From positions 179,461 through 243,460 of the forward strand of contig JAPLQX010000019.1 of NCBI GenBank assembly GCA_026399435.1: a stretch of DNA of 64,000 nt. Direction: 5' to 3'. Origin of the DNA: Rhodocyclales bacterium (GTDB lineage Bacteria; Pseudomonadota; Gammaproteobacteria; Burkholderiales; Rhodocyclaceae). Positions 34,779 through 42,507 of this stretch are shown one piece after another. The stretch's first letter is position 1. Each line of letters begins with the position of its first letter. Below the pieces are notes generated by a model that was not told the origin of the DNA, did no database searches, and was given only the letters and a program-made list of their open reading frames with translations. The position numbers and the translations under genes were made by a program.

Positions 34779-35549
34779 TTATCCGGCCAGCCCGTCGTAG
34801 ACCAGCTTTGATCCCGCCGCCAGCAGTGTCCATGCGGTGACCAGATTGAAGCCGCGCATGTCGACGGCATGGAGCAGGCGGTAGCCGACGAAGTAGCCGA
34901 TCGGGATCGCCGGCGCCAGCAGCAGCGAGACGCCGAGATTGGACAGGTCGAGCAGGCCGAGCTGGGCATAGGGACCGAGCTTGGCGAAATTCACCACCGA
35001 AAAGTAGATCACCATGGTGCCGACCATGCGCATCTTGTCCATGTTCTGCGGCATCAGGTATTGCATGATCGGCGGGCCGCCGGCATGCGAGACGAAGCTG
35101 GTGAAGCCGGACACCGCGCTCCAGAATATGCCCGGCCCGAAAGTCGGCGCTGACGGCACGGCGGTGAGGCTGTTGCGCGCCGCGCGAAAGCGGTCGAAGG
35201 CGAACAGCAGTGCCTCGATGCCGATCAGCAGACGAATCCAGCGCGCATCGACGTGGCCGAAGATGAGCCAGCCGAGTGCCATGCCGATCATGGCGCCGGG
35301 CAGGATGATGCGCAGGTTGCGGGCGTCGGCGCGGCCGCGAAACACCACCAGGCCGATCGCATCGATGACGAGCAGGATGGGCAGCATCACGGCAGCGGCG
35401 ATCTGGGGGGCGACCGCCAGCGCTATCAGCGGCACGCCGAGGCTGCCCGCACCGGCGCCGAAGCCGGATTTGGACATGCCGACCAGCAGCGTGGCGGCGA
35501 GCGCCAGCAGCCAGAAGGGCAGGGGCAGGGTGGTGGCGTGGTCGAACAT
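34779..35549 (-). CDS. TSUP-family (TauE/SafE) permease, possible sulfite or sulfonate exporter
   Basis: 256 residues with eight hydrophobic segments. It starts LPLPFWLLALAATLLVGMSK and carries the TSUP patches GMSKSGFGAGAGSLGVPLIA and GFTSFVSHAGGPPIMQYLMP, which repeat in the two halves. TSUP proteins export sulfite, sulfoacetate or related anions; TauE is a sulfite exporter in taurine degraders. Xsc in this window releases sulfite, so export is an attractive role, but the gene is 20 kb from xsc and sits behind a cytochrome-like gene, so this is inference. Confidence 0.8.
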   Translation of the reverse strand: MFDHATTLPLPFWLLALAATLLVGMSKSGFGAGAGSLGVPLIALAVAPQIAAAVMLPILLVIDAIGLVVFRGRADARNLRIILPGAMIGMALGWLIFGHVDARWIRLLIGIEALLFAFDRFRAARNSLTAVPSAPTFGPGIFWSAVSGFTSFVSHAGGPPIMQYLMPQNMDKMRMVGTMVIYFSVVNFAKLGPYAQLGLLDLSNLGVSLLLAPAIPIGYFVGYRLLHAVDMRGFNLVTAWTLLAAGSKLVYDGLAG

Positions 35550-35576
35550 GCGGGGCTTGGGTGCCGCGCAGGCGGC

Positions 35577-36206
35577 TCAGCGAAAGGTGATGCGGTGAAG
35601 GATACCGGTGCCCGCCTTCAGATGCAGGAAATAGATGGCGTTGGCGCTGGCCTCGAAGCCGATGGTCTTGGTTGCGTCGGCGCAGAGCCGCTCGTCGACC
35701 ACGGTTTCCGTGCGGTCGTTGTCGATGCGTGCGTTGCCTTCGGCCGTGCCGTCGAACTCCAGCAGCAACTGCCTCGGGCCCGCGGCCAGGGTGCCGAGCG
35801 GAATGAAGTAGGCACCGGCTTGGGCATTGCGCCAGGGCGCCAGTTCCGCCGCTTCCCAGGTGCCGGTGGCCGGCCGGATGGGCGCCACTGGGTAATGTCC
35901 GCAGGTCTCTTTGACCTGGCGCAGCATGGCGAACAGCGCGGTCGCTTGTTCGTCATTCGTCGTGCCGAGATAGCGTTCGATGTGCGCGCGCGCCGCCGCC
36001 GGGCCGGAATCGAAGCTCAGGCGGCCGCTGCATTGGCCTTCGTGACAGCTGCTGCAAACAGTGTGGAACTGGACGATGGTTTCGATCGAGGCGGGCGGCT
36101 GTGCGTCCGCCGCTGCGGCCGGCAAGGCCAGCGTGGCGAGGCAGGAGGCGGCTGCCAGCCGGGTCAAGCTCTTGTGGATGCGATCAGGGGCGGCGAAAGT
36201 CGCCAT
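35577..36206 (-). CDS. Exported c-type cytochrome-like protein, function unknown
   Basis: 209 residues. A signal peptide (LAAASCLATLALPAAAADA) is followed by one heme-binding motif CSSCH at about residue 51, then ERYLGTTNDEQATALFAM. The latter half has no cysteine pairs typical of heme and looks like a beta-rich domain (YFIPLGTLAAGPRQLLLEFD). No clear distal methionine motif was assigned. It starts a two-gene unit with the TSUP permease 27 bp downstream. I do not recognise the C-terminal domain. A sulfite-related electron carrier is a speculation from the neighbour only. Confidence 0.7.
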   Translation of the reverse strand: MATFAAPDRIHKSLTRLAAASCLATLALPAAAADAQPPASIETIVQFHTVCSSCHEGQCSGRLSFDSGPAAARAHIERYLGTTNDEQATALFAMLRQVKETCGHYPVAPIRPATGTWEAAELAPWRNAQAGAYFIPLGTLAAGPRQLLLEFDGTAEGNARIDNDRTETVVDERLCADATKTIGFEASANAIYFLHLKAGTGILHRITFR

Positions 36207-36211
36207 GATCG

Positions 36212-36622
36212 TTAAACAAAGGGATTCCTGACGCCCACGCCGGTTCCGCGAAAATCATCGACGTTGCGGGTAATCACTGTCAGGTCATGAATCAATGCAA
36301 TCGCGGCTATCTGCTTGTCAATCGGATGCGCATGGTGGGGCGACATCAATCGGCCCCACACCTGGGCGCATGCCTCGTCAAAACTCAAAATGCGGTCGGC
36401 GTAGTCGACCACGACGAGGTCAAGCCATTTCTCAAGCCTTCTGGATTGGGGCAAATCGCCGCGACGTCGAATGTTCTCAAGTCCGCGCCGAATCTCTCCA
36501 ATCGTTTGTACCGCGAGATAAAGTTCATTGGCATCGGTTGTCTGAAAGAATTTCCGGATGCCAAGATTTGCCTCCTTGCCCTTTCGCGCCTCACTGATGA
36601 CATTGGTGTCGACCAGGTACAT
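36212..36622 (-). CDS. vapC: PIN-domain toxin (VapC/FitB type)
   Basis: 136 residues. The PIN acidic quartet is visible: D5 in YLVDTNVISEARKGK, E in VQTIGEIRRGL, D in AYADRILSFDEACAQVWGRL-like context (VVDYADRILSFDEA) and D in LTVITRNVDDF. PIN toxins cleave RNA, often initiator tRNA or rRNA. It begins 8 bases after the antitoxin stop in the usual antitoxin-first order. Confidence 0.92.
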   Translation of the reverse strand: MYLVDTNVISEARKGKEANLGIRKFFQTTDANELYLAVQTIGEIRRGLENIRRRGDLPQSRRLEKWLDLVVVDYADRILSFDEACAQVWGRLMSPHHAHPIDKQIAAIALIHDLTVITRNVDDFRGTGVGVRNPFV

Positions 36623-36630
36623 GCGGATTC

Positions 36631-36843
36631 CTAGCCATTCCGGAAATTGAAGTCGGCGTCTTCACCGACGTTCGGCATGTTCGACAGAACCTCGGCAACG
36701 GAGCGCCGCTTCGGTCGCTGCAGGACGGATTTCAGAATCTCGCGGTGTTCCGCTTCGGCGCTTCTGCCGTGAGCTGCAGCCATTTGTTTCAGAGCCAGGG
36801 CGACATCTTCGTCGACATTGCGAACCACAAGATTGGTAGCCAC
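36631..36843 (-). CDS. FitA-like ribbon-helix-helix antitoxin
   Basis: 70 residues from GTG 36841-36843, chosen because AAGGAGG is 6 bases upstream. An ATG further upstream lacks a ribosome site. The RHH domain (NLVVRNVDEDVALALKQMAA then AHGRSAEAEHREIL) matches the FitA pattern RNLP...HGRS.EAE.R.IL. The short acidic tail (NMPNVGEDADFNFRNG) is the likely toxin-binding part. It forms a toxin-antitoxin pair with the PIN gene. Confidence 0.88.
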   Translation of the reverse strand: MATNLVVRNVDEDVALALKQMAAAHGRSAEAEHREILKSVLQRPKRRSVAEVLSNMPNVGEDADFNFRNG

Positions 36844-36916
36844 GTTGACCTCCTTATTTGCAATCAATGATAGCAGTCTATCGGAGTGTTGATTGCATTG
36901 CAATCGGGTCGATGGC

Positions 36917-37396
36917 CTACAGCAGCTCGACCACCCATTTCGTCACGGTGCCGGTGGCGTGGGCGCATTTCTGACCGCGGGCGTCGTCGAAGGCCTTGTA
37001 TTCCGCGGCGTCCCACATGTCGTAGGTGCGGCCGGTGAATTGCTGTTGCAGCTCCTTGCAGGTGACGCCGCCGAATTCCGTGCGGAAGCGTTCCGTCAGT
37101 TCCCTGGCCTTCTTGAAATTGTTGATGTAGCGGCCGCGGTCGAGCTTGTCGCGGTCGCGTCCGTACTTTGCGCTCAGGGCCAGCAGGCCGCCGCTGAGCG
37201 CGCCGCAAACGCCTTCGCCGAGCAGGCCGCCGCCGCCGGAGAGTCCGTGACTGGCCTTGATCGTCTGGTCGTCGACGATGCCCACGGTTTCCTGGACGGT
37301 GGCCAGCACGCATTGAGGGCAGCAACCGTAGTCGAGTTCATACTTCACAGCTTTCGCGTAGGCTTGTTCGCCGGGCGACTGCGGATCCTTGTCCAT
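36917..37396 (-). CDS. C_GCAxxG_C_C-family protein
   Basis: 159 residues from ATG 37396 with GGAGA upstream. It has cysteines in YGCCPQCVLATVQE, the Gly-rich loop ASHGLSGGGGLLGEGVCGAL and later KELQQ and QKCAHATGTVTKWVVE. This cysteine pattern is the redox-metal-like family known as C_GCAxxG_C_C, found beside oxidoreductases. Its function is not established. The long in-frame upstream extension overlaps the methyltransferase gene and is rejected. An AT-rich promoter-like stretch lies just upstream (37410-37435). Confidence 0.75.
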   Translation of the reverse strand: MDKDPQSPGEQAYAKAVKYELDYGCCPQCVLATVQETVGIVDDQTIKASHGLSGGGGLLGEGVCGALSGGLLALSAKYGRDRDKLDRGRYINNFKKARELTERFRTEFGGVTCKELQQQFTGRTYDMWDAAEYKAFDDARGQKCAHATGTVTKWVVELL

Positions 37397-37497
37397 GACG
37401 ATCTCCAGTGCATTAGTTTTATCTAATATACTCCTGCTGTGCCCGTCAATCCAGCGCCAGCGTTGATGTTTCGCCAACCGGAAGAAGGAGTTTGTCG

Positions 37498-38124
37498 ATG
37501 AGCCAAGAGATCCGCTGGAACACGCGTTACACGGATGCCGGTGACGAGTATCTGTTCGGCACCGAGCCCAACCGCTTCCTTGCGCACCGGGCCGAGCTGC
37601 TGCGCAATGGGCGCACGGCGGTGTCGGTCGCCGACGGCGAGGGGCGCAACTCGGTGTGGCTTGCCGAGCAAGGCCTCGAAGTGACGGCCGTCGAGATTTC
37701 TCCGGTCGCTGTGGAAAAGGCACGTCGCCTGGCAGCCGGGCGCAAGCTCGATATCCGCTTTCTGCTGGCCGACATGCTGGCGCCGGATTGGCCTCCAGAG
37801 GATATGCACAACGCATTCGACTGGGTGATCGGCGTGTTCATCCAGTTCGTCGGCGCCGAGGAGCGGGCACGGCAATTCGCGGCCATGAAGCAACTGGCGC
37901 GGCCGGGAGGACGAATCCTTTTGCACGGCTACACGCCGAAGCAACTCGACTACCGCACCGGCGGGCCGCCTACCCTCGAAAATCTCTACACCCGCGAAAT
38001 CCTGCTCGATGCGTTTGCCGGCTGGGAGATCGAGGAACTGGTCGACTATGAGGACGACATCGCCGAGGGGATGGGACACAAGGGGCGCTCGGCGCTGATT
38101 GGCCTCGTTGCCCGCAAGCCCTGA
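37498..38124 (+). CDS. Class I SAM-dependent methyltransferase
   Basis: 208 residues from ATG 37498 with AAGGAG upstream. It has motif I SVADGEGRNSVWLAEQG, acidic loop end VTAVEISPVAVEKA, motif II region ADMLAPDW and motif III LARPGGRILLHGYTPKQ. It resembles the tellurite/thiopurine methyltransferase-like TehB group in size. The substrate is unknown. It is divergent from the C_GCAxxG gene and ends 8 bp from hoxW. Confidence 0.82.
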   Translation: MSQEIRWNTRYTDAGDEYLFGTEPNRFLAHRAELLRNGRTAVSVADGEGRNSVWLAEQGLEVTAVEISPVAVEKARRLAAGRKLDIRFLLADMLAPDWPPEDMHNAFDWVIGVFIQFVGAEERARQFAAMKQLARPGGRILLHGYTPKQLDYRTGGPPTLENLYTREILLDAFAGWEIEELVDYEDDIAEGMGHKGRSALIGLVARKP

Positions 38125-38132
38125 TCAGCAGG

Positions 38133-38573
38133 TCAGCCGCCAAGCCAGGTTCTTGCCCAGGCCAGGGCGGCGTCAAGATGACTGGCCGCCGCGGGTGAAA
38201 CTTCCTCGCCGAGTTCGAAGCGTTCGCCGCGGATCGCGAGCAGGGTGCATGGCGGCGGCGCCTCGTCGTGCAGCTCGACATAGACGTGCATCACCGCCTC
38301 GGGTGTCATCGCGTGGGTGGTGAAGCTCGCGTCGCGCGTCGCTTCAAGCAGCGTGACGGAGAAGGGCGCCTCCGCATTCAGGCTGGCATCGACGAACAGA
38401 ATGCGCCGGCGGCCTTCGAGGTCGAGCGCATGCTCGACCTGCAACTGGAAGTCGGTGAGGCATTCGACGCCTGGCAGTTGCAGCGCATCGATGCGGTCGA
38501 TGAACAGCGGCCCCAGCGCATCGTCGCCGCGCGACGGGTTGCCCCAGCCGAAAATGAGGACAGGTGCCGTCAC
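38133..38573 (-). CDS. hoxW: Hydrogenase maturation protease HoxW
   Basis: 146 residues from GTG 38571-38573 (TAPVLIFGWGNPSRGDDALG). A 14-residue longer TTG form overlaps the permease gene and is unlikely. Hallmarks of M52 proteases are GNPSRGDDALGP with the Ni-binding Asp/Glu position, DFQLQVEHALDLEGRRRILF and VDASLN. HoxW removes the C-terminal extension of HoxH after nickel insertion. It is read after the ABC transporter genes, the last gene of the hox transcription direction. Confidence 0.9.
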   Translation of the reverse strand: MTAPVLIFGWGNPSRGDDALGPLFIDRIDALQLPGVECLTDFQLQVEHALDLEGRRRILFVDASLNAEAPFSVTLLEATRDASFTTHAMTPEAVMHVYVELHDEAPPPCTLLAIRGERFELGEEVSPAAASHLDAALAWARTWLGG

Positions 38574-38580
38574 GGTCCTT

Positions 38581-40260
38581 TTACCCCTGGGCCGCCTTGA
38601 ACCGGTTGCCGACAAGCGTCGCCATGACCACCAGCGTCGTCGAAATGAGGATCATCACGATGCCCAGCGCCGAAAGCTTGCCCCACAGCCCGTCCTCGGA
38701 AAAACGCAGGATCTGCACGGCGAGGACTTCGGTGCCGGGGCGCGACAGCACCACCGACAGCGTCAGTTCCCGCACGAACATCGATGCCATCAGTATCCAT
38801 CCCGAGACGATGCCCGGAATCAGCAGCGGCACGATGATGCGGCGCATGGTCGTCAGCGGGCTGGCGCCGCATACCAGCGACGACTCTTCGAGGTGGCTGT
38901 GGATCTGGACGAAGGCGCTCGACATCGGCCGGATGCCATAGGGCAGGTAGGTGGCGATATAGCCGAGCAGCAGCGCCCAGATCGTCGCGTACAACGGGGT
39001 CTGCACGAAGAACCACATGAAGCCGACGCCGATCACGATGCCGGGGAAGGAGAACGAGAGATAGCTCAGCGATTCGAGCACCCCGGCGGCCCGCGTCTTT
39101 ACCTTGACGATGACATAGGCGACGAAAATCGACAGGATCACGCCCAGTGTCGCTCCGACCACCGCGAGGAACAGGCTGTTCTTCAGCGACAGCAGCGAAA
39201 TCGGGTCGTTGAGCACGTCGGTCCAGTGCTTCAGGCTCATCATCGAGAATGCCTTGGCGCTGGGCACCATCGAATAGGGCACCAGCGAGGTGTAGATCAG
39301 CACCGCCACCGGCAGCACGATCAGCACGAAGGACAGCAGACTCACCAGACCGAACAGCGGCATCCGTGCCTTGCCGAGCTCGATCACGGACGGCCGGAAG
39401 CCGCGGCTGGAGATGGTCACGTATTTTTCGCTTTCGGCGGTCAGCGCCCGGTAGACGATGATCAGCGTGACCGAGGCCACCAGCACGCTCATGCCGACGG
39501 CCGCGGCCTTGCCGTAGTCGGTGGCGAAGCCCGTGGCGATCATTTCGTACAAGTAGGTCGCCAGCACATGGACGCGGCCGGGCATGCCTATCACCGACGG
39601 CACGGCAAAGGAGGCCAGGCTGCGCACCACGCCGAGGATGAAGGCCGCGAGGATGGCCGGCCGCAGCACCGGCAGGGTAATTCTGAGCAGTGTGCGCCAG
39701 GTGCCGGCGCCACAGACGCGCGACGACTCCTCCAGCGCCACGTCGAAGGAGGCCATCGCCGGTGCGATGATCAGGTAGGCAATCGGCAGGTCGAGCAGAC
39801 CCTCGACCAGGATCATGCCCCACATCGAGTAGATGTTGAGCGGCGCGCTGTCCAGGGAAAACACTTCCTTCAGGCCGAGGTTGATCAGCCCGTTCGAGGG
39901 ATTGAGCAGCAGGGCCCAACTCACCGTGAACAGCAGATGCGGGATCATCATCGGAATGATGGAAATGATCTTGAACAGGAACTTGAAGGGGATGTCGGTG
40001 CGGGTGTTGAGATAGGCGAGGAATATGGCCAGCACCGTGGACAGCAGCGACGACGCCAGCACGAAGATGGTCGTGTTGACCATCACCTCGAAAAACCCCG
40101 GATCGGTATAGGCCTGGACATACTTGTCGACCGTGAAATGGCCGAACGCCGTCAGGCCCTCGGAAAAACTGCCGAGCACCAGCATCACCACGGGGCATAC
40201 CGTCAGCGCGCCGACGATCGCAATCAGCAGCCAGGTCAGCCGGGTGCGGGCGCTATCCAT
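38581..40260 (-). CDS. Fused two-domain permease of an Fbp/Afu-type metal ABC transporter
   Basis: 559 residues containing two BinD-type permease halves, about residues 45-270 and 330-550, each with around six helices and a cytosolic EAA-type loop (EESSRVCGAGTWRTLLRITL and EESSLVCGASPLTTMRRIIV). This is the FbpB/SfuB architecture. It works with the ATPase and binding protein upstream. Metal (ferric iron) is the common cargo of the family. Inside a hydrogenase operon, Fe or Ni supply is plausible, but phosphonate or spermidine-like substrates cannot be ruled out. Confidence 0.8.
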   Translation of the reverse strand: MDSARTRLTWLLIAIVGALTVCPVVMLVLGSFSEGLTAFGHFTVDKYVQAYTDPGFFEVMVNTTIFVLASSLLSTVLAIFLAYLNTRTDIPFKFLFKIISIIPMMIPHLLFTVSWALLLNPSNGLINLGLKEVFSLDSAPLNIYSMWGMILVEGLLDLPIAYLIIAPAMASFDVALEESSRVCGAGTWRTLLRITLPVLRPAILAAFILGVVRSLASFAVPSVIGMPGRVHVLATYLYEMIATGFATDYGKAAAVGMSVLVASVTLIIVYRALTAESEKYVTISSRGFRPSVIELGKARMPLFGLVSLLSFVLIVLPVAVLIYTSLVPYSMVPSAKAFSMMSLKHWTDVLNDPISLLSLKNSLFLAVVGATLGVILSIFVAYVIVKVKTRAAGVLESLSYLSFSFPGIVIGVGFMWFFVQTPLYATIWALLLGYIATYLPYGIRPMSSAFVQIHSHLEESSLVCGASPLTTMRRIIVPLLIPGIVSGWILMASMFVRELTLSVVLSRPGTEVLAVQILRFSEDGLWGKLSALGIVMILISTTLVVMATLVGNRFKAAQG

Positions 40261-40274
40261 TGCCGCCAGCCATC

Positions 40275-41360
40275 TCAGATCGCGACCAGCAGGCAGTGCG
40301 CGGGGTTCAGCGTGAAGCTCACGGCGTCGCCCTCGACCAGGTGTGCATCCGGATCGATCCGGGCGAGCAGATGCTCGGCGCCGACGCCGATTTCCACCTC
40401 ATAGGCCTCGCCGACGAACACCAGCGACTCGATGCGGCCGTTGACCAGGTTGCTGCCGGCCGGCGCCTCGCCGCTGACGATGCGGATGAATTCGGGCCGG
40501 ATGCACAGCGTGGCCTCGCTACCGACGGGGATGTCGCGGTGCTGGCAGACGATTCGGCCCAGCCCGCAGTCGACGACGGTGCAGCCGCCTTCTTCGGCGC
40601 GCACGGTGGCCTTGACCAAATTGGCGCGGCCGATGAAGTCGGCGACGAAGCGGTGGTCGGCATCGAAATAGATTTTCTGCGGCGTGCCGATTTCGACGAT
40701 CTGCCCGGCGCGCATCACGGCGATGGAGTCCGACAGCGCGAGCGCTTCGACGCGATCGTGGGTCACGTAGACCGCGGTGATCTGCAGCTTGCCGAGGAAG
40801 GCGCGCAACTCCTTGCGCGTTTCCTCGCGTAGCTTGGCGTCGAGGTTGCTCAGCGGCTCGTCGAACAGGATGACCCGGGGTTCCGCCACCAGCGCCCGCG
40901 CCAGCGCCACGCGCTGCTGCTGCCCCCCGGAGAGCTTGGTGGCCGGCCGCCGCTCGAAGCCCTCCATCTGCACGAAGCGCAGCGTCTCCGCCACGCGCTG
41001 GCGGATCTCGTCCTTCGGCAGCTTGCGCACCTGCAGCGGGTAGGCCACGTTGTCGAAGACGTTCATGTGCGGCCAGATGGCGTAGGTCTGGAACACCATG
41101 CCGAGGCCGCGCTTTTCGGGTGGCACGGAAATGTTCTTGTCCTTCGACCACACCACGTCGTCGCCGATGCTGATTTCCCCGGTATCCGGCGTTTCGAGGC
41201 CGACGATGCAGCGCAGCAGCGTGGTCTTGCCGCTGCCGCTGGGGCCAAGCAGGGTGAAGATCTTGTTGGACGGGATGGTCAGATTGACGTCATCCAGCGC
41301 CTTGATGGTCTTGCCGTCGGAGTAGTAATACTTGCTGACGCCGCGGATGCGGATTTCCAT
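40275..41360 (-). CDS. ABC transporter ATP-binding protein, FbpC/PotA type
   Basis: 361 residues. Walker A is GPSGSGKTT, signature LSGGQQQRVALARALV, Walker B VILFDEPLSNLD, H-loop VYVTHD. A C-terminal TOBE domain follows from about residue 285 (CIRPEFIRIVSGEAPAG then NGRIESLVFVGEAYEVEI). The size and TOBE domain are typical of FbpC- and PotA-like subunits that drive BinD-type permeases. It is 14 bp upstream of the permease gene. Confidence 0.86.
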   Translation of the reverse strand: MEIRIRGVSKYYYSDGKTIKALDDVNLTIPSNKIFTLLGPSGSGKTTLLRCIVGLETPDTGEISIGDDVVWSKDKNISVPPEKRGLGMVFQTYAIWPHMNVFDNVAYPLQVRKLPKDEIRQRVAETLRFVQMEGFERRPATKLSGGQQQRVALARALVAEPRVILFDEPLSNLDAKLREETRKELRAFLGKLQITAVYVTHDRVEALALSDSIAVMRAGQIVEIGTPQKIYFDADHRFVADFIGRANLVKATVRAEEGGCTVVDCGLGRIVCQHRDIPVGSEATLCIRPEFIRIVSGEAPAGSNLVNGRIESLVFVGEAYEVEIGVGAEHLLARIDPDAHLVEGDAVSFTLNPAHCLLVAI

Positions 41361-41423
41361 GGTGGTTGTCCCGGCAGGTCTTCAGTACGGGCAGCGATTC
41401 GCCGCTGCACCCGAAAATCTACA

Positions 41424-41454
41424 AAAAACCGCCCGCCAAATCGGGGCGGGCGGC
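41424..41454 (-). terminator. Intrinsic terminator between binding-protein and ATPase genes
   Basis: Read on the minus strand, a perfect 9-bp stem (CCGCCCGCC / GGCGGGCGG) with a 7-base loop is followed by six T. It stands between the stop of the binding-protein gene and the ATPase start. It would reduce read-through so that hoxFUYH and the binding protein are made in excess over the ATPase, permease and hoxW. Confidence 0.88.
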
Positions 41455-41477
41455 GGGTTCGGCGCGTGCCGCAAGGG

Positions 41478-42476
41478 CTATTTCACGTCGAAGATTTTCT
41501 TGAACTCGGCGCCCCATTTCTGTATCTCCGCGTCCGACAGTTCGCGGATGGCGATCACCTTGGCCTCCTTGATGCCGTCGATGGGCGGGTAGATGCCGGG
41601 TGCCAGCACGTATTCGCCGACGTCTTTTGCCAGCATTTCCATGGATTTCTTCGACAGCCAGTAATCGACGAAGGCGCGCGCCGCAGCCGGGTGCGGCGCC
41701 TTGGACGCCACGGCGATGGCCCGAGGCGTGCCCATCAGCGGTTGCGAGATCCGTGCCCAGTCGAGCGGGGCCGGCGCCTTGGTGACGATGTACTTGGGCA
41801 TCGAAATGGCGATCAGTTTCTCGCCGCTTTCGATCGGCGCCGGAGTCGGGCCGAAGGAGGCGACGAACATCGGCTTGTTGGCGGCGAGTCCCTGCAGGAA
41901 GCTCCGCCACTCGGCCTCGGTCTTGAAGACGTTCTCCTTCAGGCCGATCAGCCAGGAAATGGTCGTGGCGTGGTTGGCCGGGTTGGGCATGACGATCTTG
42001 TCCTTCCACTTGGGCAGGGCCAGATCCTCGTAGCGCTTCGGCACGTCCGCCGCCTTCACCTTCTCCTTGTTGTAGATCAGGGCCACATACTCGATGCCGA
42101 AGATCTGGACCTTGTCGTCCTTCTTCGTCCAGTCGGGGTAGCCGGCGGCCGCGGGCGAGCGATAGGTCGCCAGCACGCCCTTTTCCTTGAGCAGGTCGAG
42201 CACCGGCAGCGGCGCCTGCACCACGTCGGCCATCAGCTTGCCGGCCTCGAACTCGGTGATCATCGTGGCGACGAACTTGGATGTGGAAATCCGCGTGTAC
42301 TCGCCGGTGACGCCGGTATCGGTCGTGAACGCCTTGATGATCGGCTCGACGGCGGTGATGTTGGCATAGAACGAAGCCTTGCCCTCGGCCTTTGCCTTGT
42401 CGAGCTGGGCCTTGTCTTGCGCCTGGGCCTGGGCGGCGGCGCACAGAACGAACAATGCTACGAGCAGCTTTTTCAT
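41478..42476 (-). CDS. Periplasmic binding protein of an Fbp-type ABC transporter
   Basis: 332 residues with a signal peptide (LLVALFVLCAAAQAQAQ). It is a type II periplasmic binding protein of the iron/spermidine class (KAEGKASFYANITAVEPIIK, FKTEAEWRSFLQGLAANKPM, ARAFVDYWLSKKSMEMLAKD). A classical iron-binding Tyr-Tyr pair is not obvious, so the ligand cannot be read off. It starts 31 bp after hoxH and is followed by a strong terminator. Its place right behind the hydrogenase large subunit suggests supply of a metal or ligand for hydrogenase maturation (inference). Confidence 0.82.
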   Translation of the reverse strand: MKKLLVALFVLCAAAQAQAQDKAQLDKAKAEGKASFYANITAVEPIIKAFTTDTGVTGEYTRISTSKFVATMITEFEAGKLMADVVQAPLPVLDLLKEKGVLATYRSPAAAGYPDWTKKDDKVQIFGIEYVALIYNKEKVKAADVPKRYEDLALPKWKDKIVMPNPANHATTISWLIGLKENVFKTEAEWRSFLQGLAANKPMFVASFGPTPAPIESGEKLIAISMPKYIVTKAPAPLDWARISQPLMGTPRAIAVASKAPHPAAARAFVDYWLSKKSMEMLAKDVGEYVLAPGIYPPIDGIKEAKVIAIRELSDAEIQKWGAEFKKIFDVK

Positions 42477-42507
42477 CTTGTTGTCTCCGTGGTGATTGCG
42501 GGGGTGG

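Noticed and set aside
38317..40404. 695-codon plus-strand frame across hoxW and the permease gene
   Set aside because: His/Gln/Arg-rich mirror of two real membrane and protease genes; no domain.
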